Origin: Struthidea cinerea
Lineage: Eukaryota; Chordata; Aves; Passeriformes; Corcoracidae
NCBI GenBank assembly: GCA_013397865.1
Contig: VZTI01004112.1
Location: forward strand, 544,728 to 608,727
Reading direction: 5' to 3'
DNA: 64,000 bases
Shown here one piece after another: positions 49,871 through 62,105 of this stretch (positions are counted from its first letter, which is position 1; every line of letters begins with the position of its first letter). Position numbers and translations under genes: made by a program. The notes under the pieces are model-generated. The model was not told where the DNA came from, made no database searches, and saw nothing but the letters and a program-made list of their open reading frames with translations.

Positions 49871-52800
49871 AGAACTCTTGCTCTCTACATGTAGCTGCAG
49901 CATAATTTCCTAGTTATGAAATGAATCATGCTTTCATTTTACAGACTGTTACCTAAAAGGAAAAAAAAGGAAAAGTGTGGCTGTGAACTACATTCATTTC
50001 TTCTTCCATTCAAGAAATTAAGCTGAAGCCAAAGCATTGCTGAACATGGAAGCAGTTAGTACTTTATCGGCTACATAAGAAAAACATATCCACTGAAGAA
50101 CAAAGCCCCACAAATACGTTAGGCAAAAATACCTCAAAATCTTCGGCCTTTTTTGTTTTCTAATTTTTAAAATCCCTTGGATCCCTGCTATTTTCCTCCT
50201 GTTTCCTGTCATTGCTATATCAAACTCTTTTTGGTGAGCAAAGATTTCTTTTGTTGCACAGACGTTGAACATGATTCGTTTTTTGTTTTTCTCCTTAGAA
50301 AAAACTTCAAAACTAACATTGTTTTCAGAGCCTTTTCTTCCTATGTCCTCCTCAAATCCTTTTTCCTGAGGGACATCCTTGTTCATGGTAGCTTACTGTA
50401 AACAAAAGATGATATCAAAGTAATTGCTTCAAATATAATTGAAGACAGACTTCTTGTACAGCACTTAGCAACGTCTTTGCATGCACATAATACTTTTGTT
50501 CATTTTGTTGATGCTTAGGAACTAATCATCCTTTGGAAGAAACAAAAGGGACTAAATGAAAACCACACAAGTATATTACTTAAAAGAGCTTGGAAGCTTG
50601 TAAGATACATCCGGTGCTTTTCCAAACATGATCTGTGGCTGTACCTCACCAGTATCTTCCAGCAGATTTTGGTATCTCACCCCTCGCAGATTTTGTGTTT
50701 GAAAGGTTTCATCATCCACTCCTCCATATGCTATCACATATTTCCTGATAGGTTTTTTTTTTCACAGCACACCCAGAAGGCTGCTTGGGGGGCCTCCTGT
50801 TTCTTGGTCAATCTGTAATATGTTCTGCTTTCATCCCTTCCTGTTTAGAAGTCTGTTTTCTTGTTCATTTGTTGTTGCTTCCATTCATGTTTTATAAAAT
50901 TGCAATAGGTATTGTAAGAAGAGACAGCAAGGAGCATTTCATCACCACTGGGCCACTCCACCTTTCCCTCTCCATATCCAGAAGATAGGAGAGAGGACAA
51001 ATACACAGGTACAATTCAAGACATTTTGCAGTTACAGCAATACTGACTTTAGCTGACTTCAAACTGCAAACTTTGATTACTATTACTGCTCTATGTGTAA
51101 ATAACACAGGCTGTTTTACCACAATACATTGTGACAGAAAGAGGTACAATTACAAATATTTTTATTATTATTATTTGAGACCAGAAGTGGCAAAAACAAG
51201 CCAGGAAAAAAAGAAAAAAAATATATAAAAGAAGGATTTTGAATCAATTTTACACAATATATTTTCATTCCTTGCAAATTGTTTCTTGTGCTATTCATCA
51301 ATATTCTCGCCTCTTTTCTTGTGTAAAGTTTGTATGTTCTTCCACCAAAGGCTACTTGAACTAATTTTTCTATCATGCTAGAAGTACATCTTGTCCAGAT
51401 AAGACTCAGTGGAAATTGTGAGTATCTCTGAATTTATGGATTTATGATTCTTGATGATTCATCACATAGAAAATGAATGGTGACTTTTAATTAATACACA
51501 TATTATTAGTTAATGTCTGTAGGTGCATCATGTTGCTGTTGTATTTTTTCCCTTTCCCCCTTCCATACTCATTCATATTCAGAGTTAAACTGAGTCTCAT
51601 GCTTTGAGACAGTGGTACTGTGAGACAAAGTATAATGAGATGTCAACCTTGATCCAAATCTGCTTGTTTTAGCTCACTGCAGAGAGGTAATAGCAACAGT
51701 AGTTTAAAGACAGTGGGTGGGATCCTGTTCATGTAACTTGGGAATATAATTGCACTTTAATTATAGACCCTTCGGGCAAGATTTCATTTCATGTAAATTT
51801 AATTGTTTGCTACACAGATGTCTGCATTTCAGCTATTTATTGTGGTTCTCTTCATACTTACTGGAGAAAAAGAGACACTTAGAGGCAAAATTCTAATCAG
51901 TTTTAGAATGAGATATATCACTCCCTTCCAGGAAGTGAGAACTTCAATGTTATGGGACACAGATGGGTTCAGAGGTTTCTGCCTCAATGAGCTCATAGTT
52001 TACAAGTGGAAGCCAGGTCTCTAGGAGAAACGAGATACCTGTGTGGCTGGTGCCTCAGAAAGAAATTTAAATAAGATTTGAGTATCAGCTTCTGATCTCA
52101 TGACAATGGTGGTCTTAATACTGATGGAAAGCCTTTGAGAAATCTTCCTGTGATTAGATTTGGACTATCATGAACTTACTAACTGGAGAATGAGCAAACA
52201 AGCTCTTAGAGAAACTAGGTTTTCTGATATTCTGGGAATGCATAAACTAGTGCTTTTAGTAGGGCTGAATACACAAAGAATAATTTCATAACTAAAATAA
52301 TTTTCCTTAGGAAACATATGTCTTTCTCACAGACACCTTTGTTTCTACCAGGTAGAGTAGAAAATCTAATCAGTCTTTGTCAGCCTAGTAGTATTTTGTG
52401 GAATTCAGAAAACATATACTTGGCTGAATTTTCTTTTCTCAGTTTGGAGTTCAGGCCAAGAAAAAAGTTTATAGTTGGGTCTGTGAACATCTGCAAAAGT
52501 TGTGGAAATCAACACTGATGTGAAAAATGTGCAGATATTACTACAAGTGTTGCCTTTTGCCCTTCAGCCTTTTTCAGAGCTCTTGTATTTGTGGCAAAGT
52601 ATGTATCAGCAGACCTGTCCAGAGGATCATCAATTACCCTTTGTTCAGCCTGCTCCTGGAATATTGTCTTTGACTCTCTTGGTCATAGTTACAAAACATG
52701 TAGAAGGTAATTTCAGAATTAGGGTTTCAAGTGTACAATTCAGCCTTGGACTTAGAAGAATCAGTTAAGAGAATCTCTGCAAATTTGATAAAGCCACACT

Positions 52801-54039
52801 ATCAAGAAAAAAAACTAGAAGAACAAAAATAATTGCTTTCTTTAACGTAAAATTAGAACCACCAAAATTTTCACATTTGTGAATATAAATTAAGCTATTT
52901 TTAAAATAGCACCCCTAAATTAAGATGCTGCTGGCCACTGAAACCTGATGCTAAATAATGAACTTTCTGACTCTATCCCTCCTTTTCTAAAACAGCAGCA
53001 GTGCTCACAGTTAACCTCTAGACCATGAAGAGCAGTAGTTTCCTAAGGACTTCCTTTCTCTTATCTACAACTGACAGCAATGACTTTCACTTACTAATAC
53101 GTTTTTTATTTTAGCACATGTACATGATTTGACAGGAATATGAAAATTTTGGTTGGAAAGATGCAATTTAATTTTATTTCATATAGTTAGAAGGACATGA
53201 TAGCCATTTAAAGACAAGGAGTAAAAATCCACAAGAGAAGAAAGATATATGGCTTTGATTTCACCCTCTAAGTAATTGCATTGCCCAAGCCCAGAGCTAT
53301 ACCATGAAAGAAGGCTTAAAAGTGATTGTATGAGGACAGTTATGTAGCCGTTACTCATTTATCCCAAAGCAGCAAATTTATGTTCCGCAACAGCTTTTTC
53401 TAATATATTTTTTTATTATTTTTCTCTGTATTGTAAAAGGAAATAAATACAATGGCAGCAAGTTCCAAAATATAAAAACTTTACAGGCATATTTTCTTCT
53501 GCCTTAAGAAAGGATGCAGATGTTCTTTCTGCAATAGTTCACTAATGCAGCTCTGCTCACAACTTGTCAACAAAAAATAAGAAAACCTAAACTTGTAGTC
53601 ATTGTTTAACAAATTATCTGAAATGATTAAAAAAAAATTAAAAATGAAATGATGATGAATCATTCTGAAAATAATTGTTAGTTTGAAACCAAAAAAATGT
53701 TAGTTTGAATTTATCTTTTTTGTAGATTAATCTTGAGAGTTTTCTTTATTACTGAGAACTAGATCCAAAGCAGCTCAGTCTTCTGCAGACATACACATTC
53801 TGTGGGTTAAAGGAATTATTTCAGCCTGCTAATAAGCTCCTCAGAATCAATGAACTGGCATGTTAAAAAGCAGCAAAGCATCACTTATGATGAATCCATG
53901 GAGGCCATTTTCCATTGTGTTGTCAGGATGAATACAGCCCAGATATACTTCTTACTTCTGGAAATAAGTAAAAAATCATGCATATCACCTGATCTAGGAC
54001 TTCATTTAAAAACCATTATACCCCTTTTTTTTCAGCTTT
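49871..54039. other. Non-coding stretch, nothing recognised
   Basis: AT-rich. A 122-codon minus-strand frame at 50018-50386 is the best-looking frame here (rich in Lys, Glu, Phe) but matches no family I know and is not called a gene. A TTA run lies near 51161-51177. No repeat family recognised. Confidence 0.5.
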
Positions 54040-54206
54040 GCTCAGAGAACCTGTGGCTCCTCATCCCTGGAAGAGTTTAAATCCAGATTGGATGGGGCTT
54101 TGAGCAACCTGTTCTAGTGGAAGGTGTCCCTGCCCATGGTGGGGGCCTTGGAAGTAGATGATCTTTAGTGTCCCTTCCAACCCAGGCCATTCTATGATTC
54201 TATGAT
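54040..54206 (+). mobile_element. CR1 LINE fragment, 3' UTR
   Basis: Begins at GCTCAGAGAACCTGTGG and runs through GGATGGGGCTTTGAGCAACC and CTAGTGGAAGGTGTCCCTGC to CCCTTCCAACCCAGGCCATT and TCTATGATTCTATGAT. This is the standard last roughly 165 bp of a common avian CR1 subfamily, with two copies of the terminal octamer. Good preservation suggests a moderate age. Non-coding. Confidence 0.95.
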
Positions 54207-57200
54207 ATCTAGAAAAGTTGCCTGGAAAACCCATTTAAAGGGAATTAGGTCAACCTTCAAAGATTAGGCTACAGCAAAGTGTAAGCAAAGAGGAATAGGA
54301 GGAACATAATGTCATTCTTATGTACATTGGCCTATAAGGTTCTTGGCTCTCTGGGAATTCTACACTTTTCAGGGAGCAGTTCATGATGCAAAGGTGATTT
54401 CTGACAAAAGTAAACCACACAAGCCATTTAGCTGAACTAGTCTTTGCTTTAATATATTCTGCTCTTAGTTCTATAATACTTCACTGCATGAGCAATATGT
54501 AGTAGGCATGCCCAGAGAGAATTAAAAGTAACAAAATAGTAAAAAGCAACGGAAAAGGGAAAAAGAGAAGGCAAATAAAAGGTTCCTTCCAGATTCACTC
54601 AACACTGAATGACATTTTACAAAAAGTTTCTATTTTGTCCTATTTCTTAAAATTGTTTGATCAAAATATTTGGCCGTATTATCTTTTTTTCTCTGTTCGT
54701 CTCTTCTTTTTTTCCCCTTCATGTTTCACACTGTATTTCCTTAATATGTGTTGTAAAAATGTAATCATGTTTTTGACAGAAAAATCAATTCTATGAGATA
54801 GAAAGGAGAGGAGAATCACAGCACATCAGGAAAGAATAAAGCATTTTTTTGAAGTGCCAAACAGACCAGGGCAGTTGCTTTGAGGCCTTCTCAAAGCAGG
54901 CACAGCAGGGAGATGGAGCTCTCTCTCCATGGCTGCAGCTTCCCAAGGGCAGGGCAGGGCAGGGTGAGCCATGGGCTGGAGCTCCAGGTCCCCTTGACCC
55001 CAAAGGAAGCTTGGAACAGCCACTCTCCTAATGTAAACACCTTGCCTGTGCATTTGTGGTGCAACAGAATGAATCTGAGCCTAGCAGCAGCGCACTGCAA
55101 AGGAGTTCAAGAACATTTTGGTTCCTTTTATTTATACACACCCTCTGGTGAATAAATGTGACAAAAAAGTGCTTAAGTGAAGGTCTAAAACACATACAGT
55201 ATCTGATATAATGTCGGGTAAATCCCTCTAATCCTGCCTCATAACAAACACATTACACAGTCATGCTCAGCATTAATTTAGGAATGAATTCTGAATGAGA
55301 AATCATATTCCTCTAAAATCTGTAAAGATGCAAAAGTTCCAAGGATTAGATTTTCAATTTAATCTATTTACAGCTCGGTTAAAATGTACACCCATTTGAA
55401 TTTGTCTGATGGAAATACTGAGCATGACTCACTAGTTCCATAATTTGTATTTTATTAAACCCTGTCAAAATACGATTTATGGCTAACCCAAGACAGCCTT
55501 GAGACATGAAAGCACAAATCTTTTGTAGGTGGTATATGACAGATGTTAGTCTGAGTTTGCTTCTCATGTTCACAATCCATAATTTGCATGACAATAAGCA
55601 CTCTGACTTCAGCTAATTGATATGTGCCTCTAAATGTCACAGCAAACCTCTCTACAGCAGGGCAAACACGAAGGTTTGTGTATAGTGCAAGTGCTATCCA
55701 AAAGTAACATTCCAAATGCACAGCCATGCTCCAACCTATCACCAGTTTCAGCCCAGTGCTGAGGGAGCTTTAAATTCAAGGGATCCCTTTTATTCCTCGC
55801 AGCCCTCGGAAGAACTATACTGATCTAAACATGAACTAAATACTTCACATTATTCCTGAACACCTGAGCAGGGTTTGCTAACATAGAGAAGATAAGAATA
55901 GTAGAACCGAGTCTGAAAATAGAGAGGGTAGGTTTTCCCAGGCTTGGGTATTATTTGGTAAGGATGAAAAGGGCTTTCTGACTGCTCAGGGAATCAGTCA
56001 TCTCTAAATTACACAATGAATGGTAGTCCAATTTTAATTACTGTTACTCTATCTATATGGCATTTGAAACTTTCTACATGCCGCCTTCTAAAAGTGGCTT
56101 TCTGAGAGAATTCTCTCTGTAAGTGCTGTAAGGATCCAATTAGAGGCAATTGCTTGATTTCTGTCTCCTTTTGATCAGTCTTTGGTAGTGGCCCACTTTG
56201 GATTCCCTCAGGAGCTTTCAACTTCATTGACAGTCCAGAAATAATGCCTCAGCAGGATGTCACTTGGTGCTCAGAGCTCTGATATACCCTCTATTCAGGC
56301 ACCTGTACTAGACATTCTCAGGCCACAGCAAGAGTCTTTTGGTAACAGCAATAAAAGTAACCAAAAAATAGGAGTATTGGAATTGTTAAGCACTTTCCAA
56401 AGCTTCAGTTTCTCAAAGAAAAAACAGCTGACTCCTGTGTTCAGAGAATTACAGTATCTTGCTGAAATCAATAGAAAGCTCCAGTTTTTAACTTTTTGTA
56501 TGCTTAGGAGATTCCAAGAAGAAGAGTTCATGATATAGCATAGGTACAATTCTCCTTTAAAAAGAACTTACAGAATAAGCACCACACAGCTTTGTAGAAG
56601 AATGGGATTTGCATCATTATGTTAAGAGGAGTGAGGAGAATTCTGGTTTTCTTTTAGTCATCAGGCAAACAGTGGGAATAACCCAAGTACTTTTATATTC
56701 AGATGGAACATATCAATACCATATGCAGTAAAATGTCCTGGTCGGTTCACAGAATCATATTTCCTACGTTTTCACTGTGTAGTTCTTTCCATCTTCTGAA
56801 AGACTCTAGTGATAAAAAGGTTGGGAGAACTTAGATATTTCAGCAGTCATGTGGATTTCAAAGGAACAATATTGGGCTAACTATAACAGTTCACAAATCA
56901 CAAGAATTCCAAAACTTCTGCCTATAGACTGATGTTTTCTTCTTCCTTCAGCTGATAAGAAGACACCAGTTGCAGGATATTAAGCACCCTCCAATTTGGA
57001 TATAACACCTTGGCTGCAGCCTCAGTGTTGCACATTACTTAGTGTTTTTAAAGAAAGAGACTGAACGTTTGAAAAGTCCCTTACTCTGAAAAAAAAAAAC
57101 CAAAACCAAAATCAGTTGCACGTCGCAAATATCACCTCAGAATATGCCTTTGAAGATTAGAACTAGCTAAGAAATGATCCTTTCAGAAGTGAACGTGTTT

Positions 57201-58276
57201 TTGGAGTTTCATCTTGTGGAAAGGTAGTTTTTAAATCATAGCATAATTCTTTTTTCACTTGTCCTTTTTTGCAGTGACAAACCAAACCAAAAATCCTGTT
57301 ATTTGAAAAGTTTGGCAAAACTCTGTATGCCCTAGTTCTTCAACAAAAAAAGCATTTCTCATCAATGTTTTCCTTCAGTTTTCTCAAAGTGTGAATGCTA
57401 TACTATGTAAATTTGTCAGGTGTTTGTGAAATGTTTGTATTTAACAGTTTCCTTTTTATAAATGCATATATTATTTTTACAGCTGATAGTAACTTCACTT
57501 TAAGGGTGTTTTAGTCCCATTGGGAATGAAAGAACATGCTGGTCAGATGAGTTACTGTTGTCAGTATTGTTATAGCAACTGGCTTTACTGGAGAAAACTC
57601 TCTTAGGATTAATTACAGTAGTAAAATAAAAGAACTAACCCTTCTGTAAGGTTTTACATCTTCAGTGCCTGTGATACCTAACCTACATGTGAACCAATGA
57701 TCATCAATGCAAGTATAAGGAGCTATAGCAATTTACATCAGCTGAGAATATTATAGTTAACATTTTAAAGTAGCGCTTATACAACGAAACTTGTTGGGAA
57801 AAAAAAAATCATAATCTAAGTGGAAGATGCTCTTACCAAAAAAACCCCCAGATGATTTAGAATAAATTATTGAGTCAAACCCTTTCAAAACAAGTCTATA
57901 CTGTCTTATCCAGCATAGCTACAACTTGCCCTTTAACATCTCAGTCTTTCTTTTGACCTAGTGGCAACCTAGTGATCAATACCAGCCTCTGTTAAAAACA
58001 AGTTTAATTTAATGAGTCACATACTCATTTAAATGTTGGTTTTATGTGCATCTACCAAGATAATATGAATGGTCTCTTCACCTACTTGCACAGAATTTTG
58101 AAACAGCTCGTCTCAATTCTTCCTTGATTTACGTTGGTATAAATCAAGAATAATGCATTACAGAGGTGTGAAAATTGCTTAAATGAGGTTATCATCAAGG
58201 TAGTACTGTGGAGTTTTTCGGGAATACTTTTGGCAAGTACCTACAACTCTAGACTGAAATGTTATCTTTTCCTATT
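54207..58276. other. Non-coding stretch, nothing recognised
   Basis: No gene recognised. Overlapping frames at 54791-55155 on both strands reflect a GC-richer patch that contains the G-quadruplex motif at 54947. Other frames (56257-56538 +, 93 codons; 55455-55742 -, 95 codons) have no domain. Confidence 0.5.
54947..54964 (+). other. Canonical G-quadruplex motif
   Basis: Four GGG runs separated by three identical CA loops. Short two-base loops favour a stable parallel quadruplex. It is also a GGGCA pentamer microsatellite. Confidence 0.85.
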
Positions 58277-58627
58277 CATAGAACCAAAGAACCATGGAAT
58301 CACAGAGTGGCTTATGTTGGAAGCGACCTTAAAGATCATTTAGTTCCACCCTCCTGCCCTCAGCACAGACACTTTTCACTAGACCAGGTTGCTCAGAGCC
58401 CCATCCAACCTGGCCTTGAACACTTCCAGGGTTGGAGAATCCACAGCTTCTCTGGGCAACCTGTTCCAGTGCCTCTCCACCCTCACAGTAAAGAATTTCT
58501 TTCTAACAGCTAATCTAAACCTACTGTCTTTTAATTTGAATCCATTCCTCCCTGTCCTGTCACTACATGTTCTTGTAAATAGTTGCTCTCCATCTTTCTT
58601 GTAGGCTCCCTTCAGGTACTGGAAGGA
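58277..58627 (-). mobile_element. CR1 LINE fragment, minus strand
   Basis: Starts with the reverse-complement CR1 tail (CATAGAACC, GAACCATGGAATCACAGAG) and continues with GGTTGGAGAATCCACAGCTT, CTCTGGGCAACCTGTTCCAG and TAAAGAATTTCTTTCTAACA, ending at CCCTTCAGGTACTGGAAGG. About 350 bp of the 3' UTR is kept, and it is truncated toward the CR1 5' side. It is well conserved and related to the copies at 54.0 and 60.7 kb. Frames within it are not coding. Confidence 0.96.
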
Positions 58628-60732
58628 AGTTCTATATTACATTTTAGTGTAGAATTTTAACAGATTTCTTTGTTCCTTGCATATTTCTCAAAGGAATGGG
58701 GATTTAATATTGACACATGAAATAATTAAATCTGTGTAAGGCTCTGGTAAACTCTATTTTTACTTTCTCTATTCTGTTGGATCATCTCACTCTGAGCACT
58801 GAAAAAAAAACAGATAGTAAAATTGTAGTGTGACATTTGCACCAGCAAAGTACTGAACTACATGAGAAATTACACTGATTTGAAGACGGTTTCCTGAGTG
58901 CCAGTACATTTCCAATGGAGCAACTTGTGTGTTCAAAAACATCCACGACTATAAGTGGCTTTCAAGTCTGAGGTTTGAAATGTGCATTGTGTATTCTGTC
59001 CTCTGCATACACAATTAGATTATTTCATGAAATTTCCTGGATTCATTTGAAAAAGAATGTTGTTTTTGCCAGATTTTCTACAAGCGAAACCTGAGCCTGT
59101 TTTCCGGGAGACAAAAAAAAATTTAAAATTGTCAATTAAAGGCTAACCTCCCTAAAGCAATACTATATTTGGTCAAGCTCTATGACTCATCTTTGCTAGA
59201 AATACTACAGTGATATCACAAAGTCCATTTCCTTCTTGTTCCAAGTAGGTTTCTAACTATACAGGGAATTCAGTTTTCTGAGAGCTCTTTGATTTCTAAG
59301 GCAGCAATATTTCCTAGTGCATTGGACATGGAGCAAAGCAAGCATCAGGCAGCTCTTCTCTCACTGTAGCAATTTTAAGCCTCTGTTTTCTCCACTGGTT
59401 GAGCCAAAATTTGTAACATCAACTCCAAAAATAGCCCATGTAACCTTTATAAAAAGGTCTAATGTGAAATCTTGTGGAAAAAAAATCCCCCAAAAAAACC
59501 AAAATCTTTTTTTTAATATCCTTTAAGGATACTTATGTAAATCTTTAGCTGTGTTTCTTTAAAAGCATCCCATCTCTTGACCAAAAATATTAACCTGGAG
59601 GCTGAATTTAAATTTTTTATTCTGTAAATCAATCCAGCTTAAGCTTGTGTATAGGGACATTCTGGCATATAAGACAAACCTCCATGGCTTGCCTAGCACA
59701 GGGTATACATGGCTGCTAGCAGAAACAGGTTGCAAAACAAACAATTTTCCAGAAAATCGTATGAGAAATTTTGTATTATCCCTCAAAACAGTTAAGAAGG
59801 GCTTTATCAATCTTTCTGTTGTCACTGTGTAAGCCATTGGAGCCTGGCTGGAGCAGTGGGGCACTAAGTAGCTAAACTTTGTGTAACTGATAAAGACAAT
59901 TATCTGGCTGCATCTGTCTAGTTTCCCCTCATGCTCACTTGCTGAGAGAGGAACGACATAACATTCAGTGATGATGGGAAGCACGTAAACCAGGAATGCA
60001 GTGTCCTTGGAGACCTCCTGGAAGTGAAAATACAACTGCAGCCTGCAGCAATAGGATGTAATGTATCCTCAGAAAGGGAAAGAAGGAACAGAGTCTGGCT
60101 GTTTGGCAGACCATTTGTGTTCAAAATCTGGCCTATTGCTTTGAGAAAGACTAACTAACCTTCACTGATAATTATGAGGCTAAAAATGTACAGCAAAATG
60201 ACCCCAATTAATCAGCAGATGTGGAATTTCCTGGGATTTTTAAAAATATATGGCGTAACTGCTTTTCAGTGCAACCAGAGAGTGAAGATTTTTTTCTGTA
60301 TCCACTGCTTTACTCAAACTGAAAACAAATATGTCTAGTAAGAGAAGGATACTGAACATGCTAGTGCTGCAATAATGGTGTGAAGACTGTGTGGGAGATC
60401 ACTGGGCGTCAGACAAAAAGCACAGCTTGGAGCACTGTAAAAGGTCAAGTGCTTATGTTTTTTTTAAATAATCTCATGATGTTAACTGTTGTCAATTCTG
60501 TGATAAATATTGTGGAATATGCAAGAATTTAGGGCTCCTGGAAGATGTGCAGGTCACGAAAAGCTCAGTCACTGTGATATACGGATAGTGCCAGCAGATT
60601 TCAGTGTCACCAGTTTACAGATGAGAGTGGAGCTCATGGGCAATACAGAAGCTGTTGTATAGCTGACAATAAATTTTTACCATGGATTCTTTTATAAGGG
60701 AAAAAAATCAAGATAAAACATAGAATGTGCTT
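58628..60732. other. Non-coding spacer between inverted CR1 copies
   Basis: AT-rich. A 158-codon minus-strand frame at 59559-60035 has no recognisable domain and is regarded as chance. No repeat family recognised. Confidence 0.5.
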
Positions 60733-61040
60733 ACAAGATAGCTGAAGAGGGACTTTTTACAAGGCCTGTAGTGATAGACAAGGGGGAATGTCTTTAAACT
60801 AAAAAGGGGTACATTTAGATTAGATATATAGATAAAGTTTTTCACAAGGGGAGTACAGAGGTGCTGGAATAGGTTACACAAAGTTGTGGATGCCCTGTCA
60901 CTGAAGTTGTTCGAGGCCAGGTTGATGGGGCTCTGAACAGCCTGGTCTAGTGGGAGGTGTCCCTGCCCCTGGCAGGAGGGTGGAACAAATTGATCTTTAA
61001 TATCCCTTCCAACCCAACCCATTCTATGATTCTATGATTT
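60733..61040 (+). mobile_element. CR1 LINE fragment, 3' UTR
   Basis: From CTGAAGAGGGACTTTTTAC through TGTAGTGATAGACAAGGGGG, TTTAGATTAGATAT and GGTGCTGGAATAGGTTAC to CCTTCCAACCCAACCC and two ATTCTATG octamers. It covers nearly the same part of CR1 as the minus-strand copy 2.1 kb upstream, but is more diverged and has small indels. Non-coding. Confidence 0.95.
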
Positions 61041-61389
61041 TGATCTATTCTTTCATGACATGCTTATTAAAGTCTACTGAACAGGGATATGTCCAGAAAG
61101 CAGTTGAGAGTTTGGTGCATGTGAAAGGATAATACTTTTCTTCCATTCGCAGAGAAGATCATATAACTGTAGATGACTGGTACTAATCATCTATGTTGTA
61201 TTCATATCATGATGAGAATAGCCAAGAAAGAATCTGTTGAATTGGAAAACTGAGTAGGACATAAATTCCTTAACTTCAGCCACCTAGATATTAAGGATTT
61301 TTCCAATCTGGTTTCTAGTTTGCCTCTACAGCTAATGGGGAAGACAATATTAAGGCTGGTAAAAGGACCTGATGTGTTTGTAGGTACCT
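61041..61389. other. Non-coding spacer between two CR1 copies
   Basis: About 350 bp with no recognised feature. The upstream limit of the next CR1 copy is uncertain and could lie inside this interval. Confidence 0.35.
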
Positions 61390-62105
61390 GTTTCTTACCA
61401 CTGGCTGATATACCAGATGGGTGTGTTGTCATTCAGAGGGACCTGGAAGGTTTGGAGAAAGGAACCTCAAGAAATTCACTAAAAGAAACGCAAAGTCCTG
61501 CCCCTAGGGAAGAACAAACTCATGCACCATTACATACTGGGATTGATAATCTGCAAAGCAGCTTCGAAGAGAAGGACCCAGGGGTATTGGTGAACAGCAA
61601 GATGAACAATGTGCCCTCATGGTGAAGAACCAAACAGCATCCTGGGCTGCATTTGGCAGACTCCTGCCAGCAGGTCAAGGGAGGTGATCTTTCCTCTCTC
61701 TTTTGGCACTGGTGAGGCCACACACGGAGTCCTGTGTCCAGTTCTGCCTCCCCAGTACATGAGGGATACAAAATTAAAGAGAATGTCCAGCAAAGGCCAC
61801 CTGACATTATTAGGGGACTAGAAAACTTTTCATATACAGAGAGGCTGAGGCCAGAGAAGAGAAGACTCAGGGAAATCTGTTGGGATTCTCTCTAAATGTG
61901 AGAAAGATTTTTTGTCCCTTGAAGAAGGGCCAAGTACTGAAACAGGCTGTTTGGAGATGTTGTAGAGTCTCTTTTGGTGGAGATATTCAAACCTAACTGA
62001 TAACAGTCCTGGGCAACGTCTCGTTGATGACCCTGCTGTGACTAGGCAGCTCAGACCAGGTCATCTCCAGAGGTCCCTGACAAACTCAGTTGTTTCAGGA
62101 TTTTG
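61390..62105 (+). pseudogene. CR1 LINE, ORF2 3' end and 3' UTR, decayed
   Basis: The left part translates with CR1 ORF2 C-terminal similarity: VVIQRDLEGLEKG, then PREEQTHAPLHTGIDNL and FEEKDPGVLV, corresponding to the region after the reverse transcriptase domain. Later blocks (CACTGGTGAGGCCACAC, CAGAGAGGCTGAGGCCAG, GAGATATTCAAACC) follow the CR1 3' order and end at ATCTCCAGAGGTCCCTGAC. The octamer tail is lost. The tail type differs from the copy 350 bp upstream, so this is a separate insertion of another subfamily. Stops and frameshifts make it non-functional. The 5' limit is approximate. Confidence 0.88.

Noticed and set aside
50018..50386. 122-codon minus-strand frame rich in Lys and Glu, considered as an exon or processed pseudogene
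   Set aside because: No known family, no poly-A tail or target-site duplication, and no convincing splice sites assigned.
59559..60035. 158-codon minus-strand open frame
   Set aside because: No family resemblance. It lies in AT-rich sequence between CR1 copies with no supporting signals.
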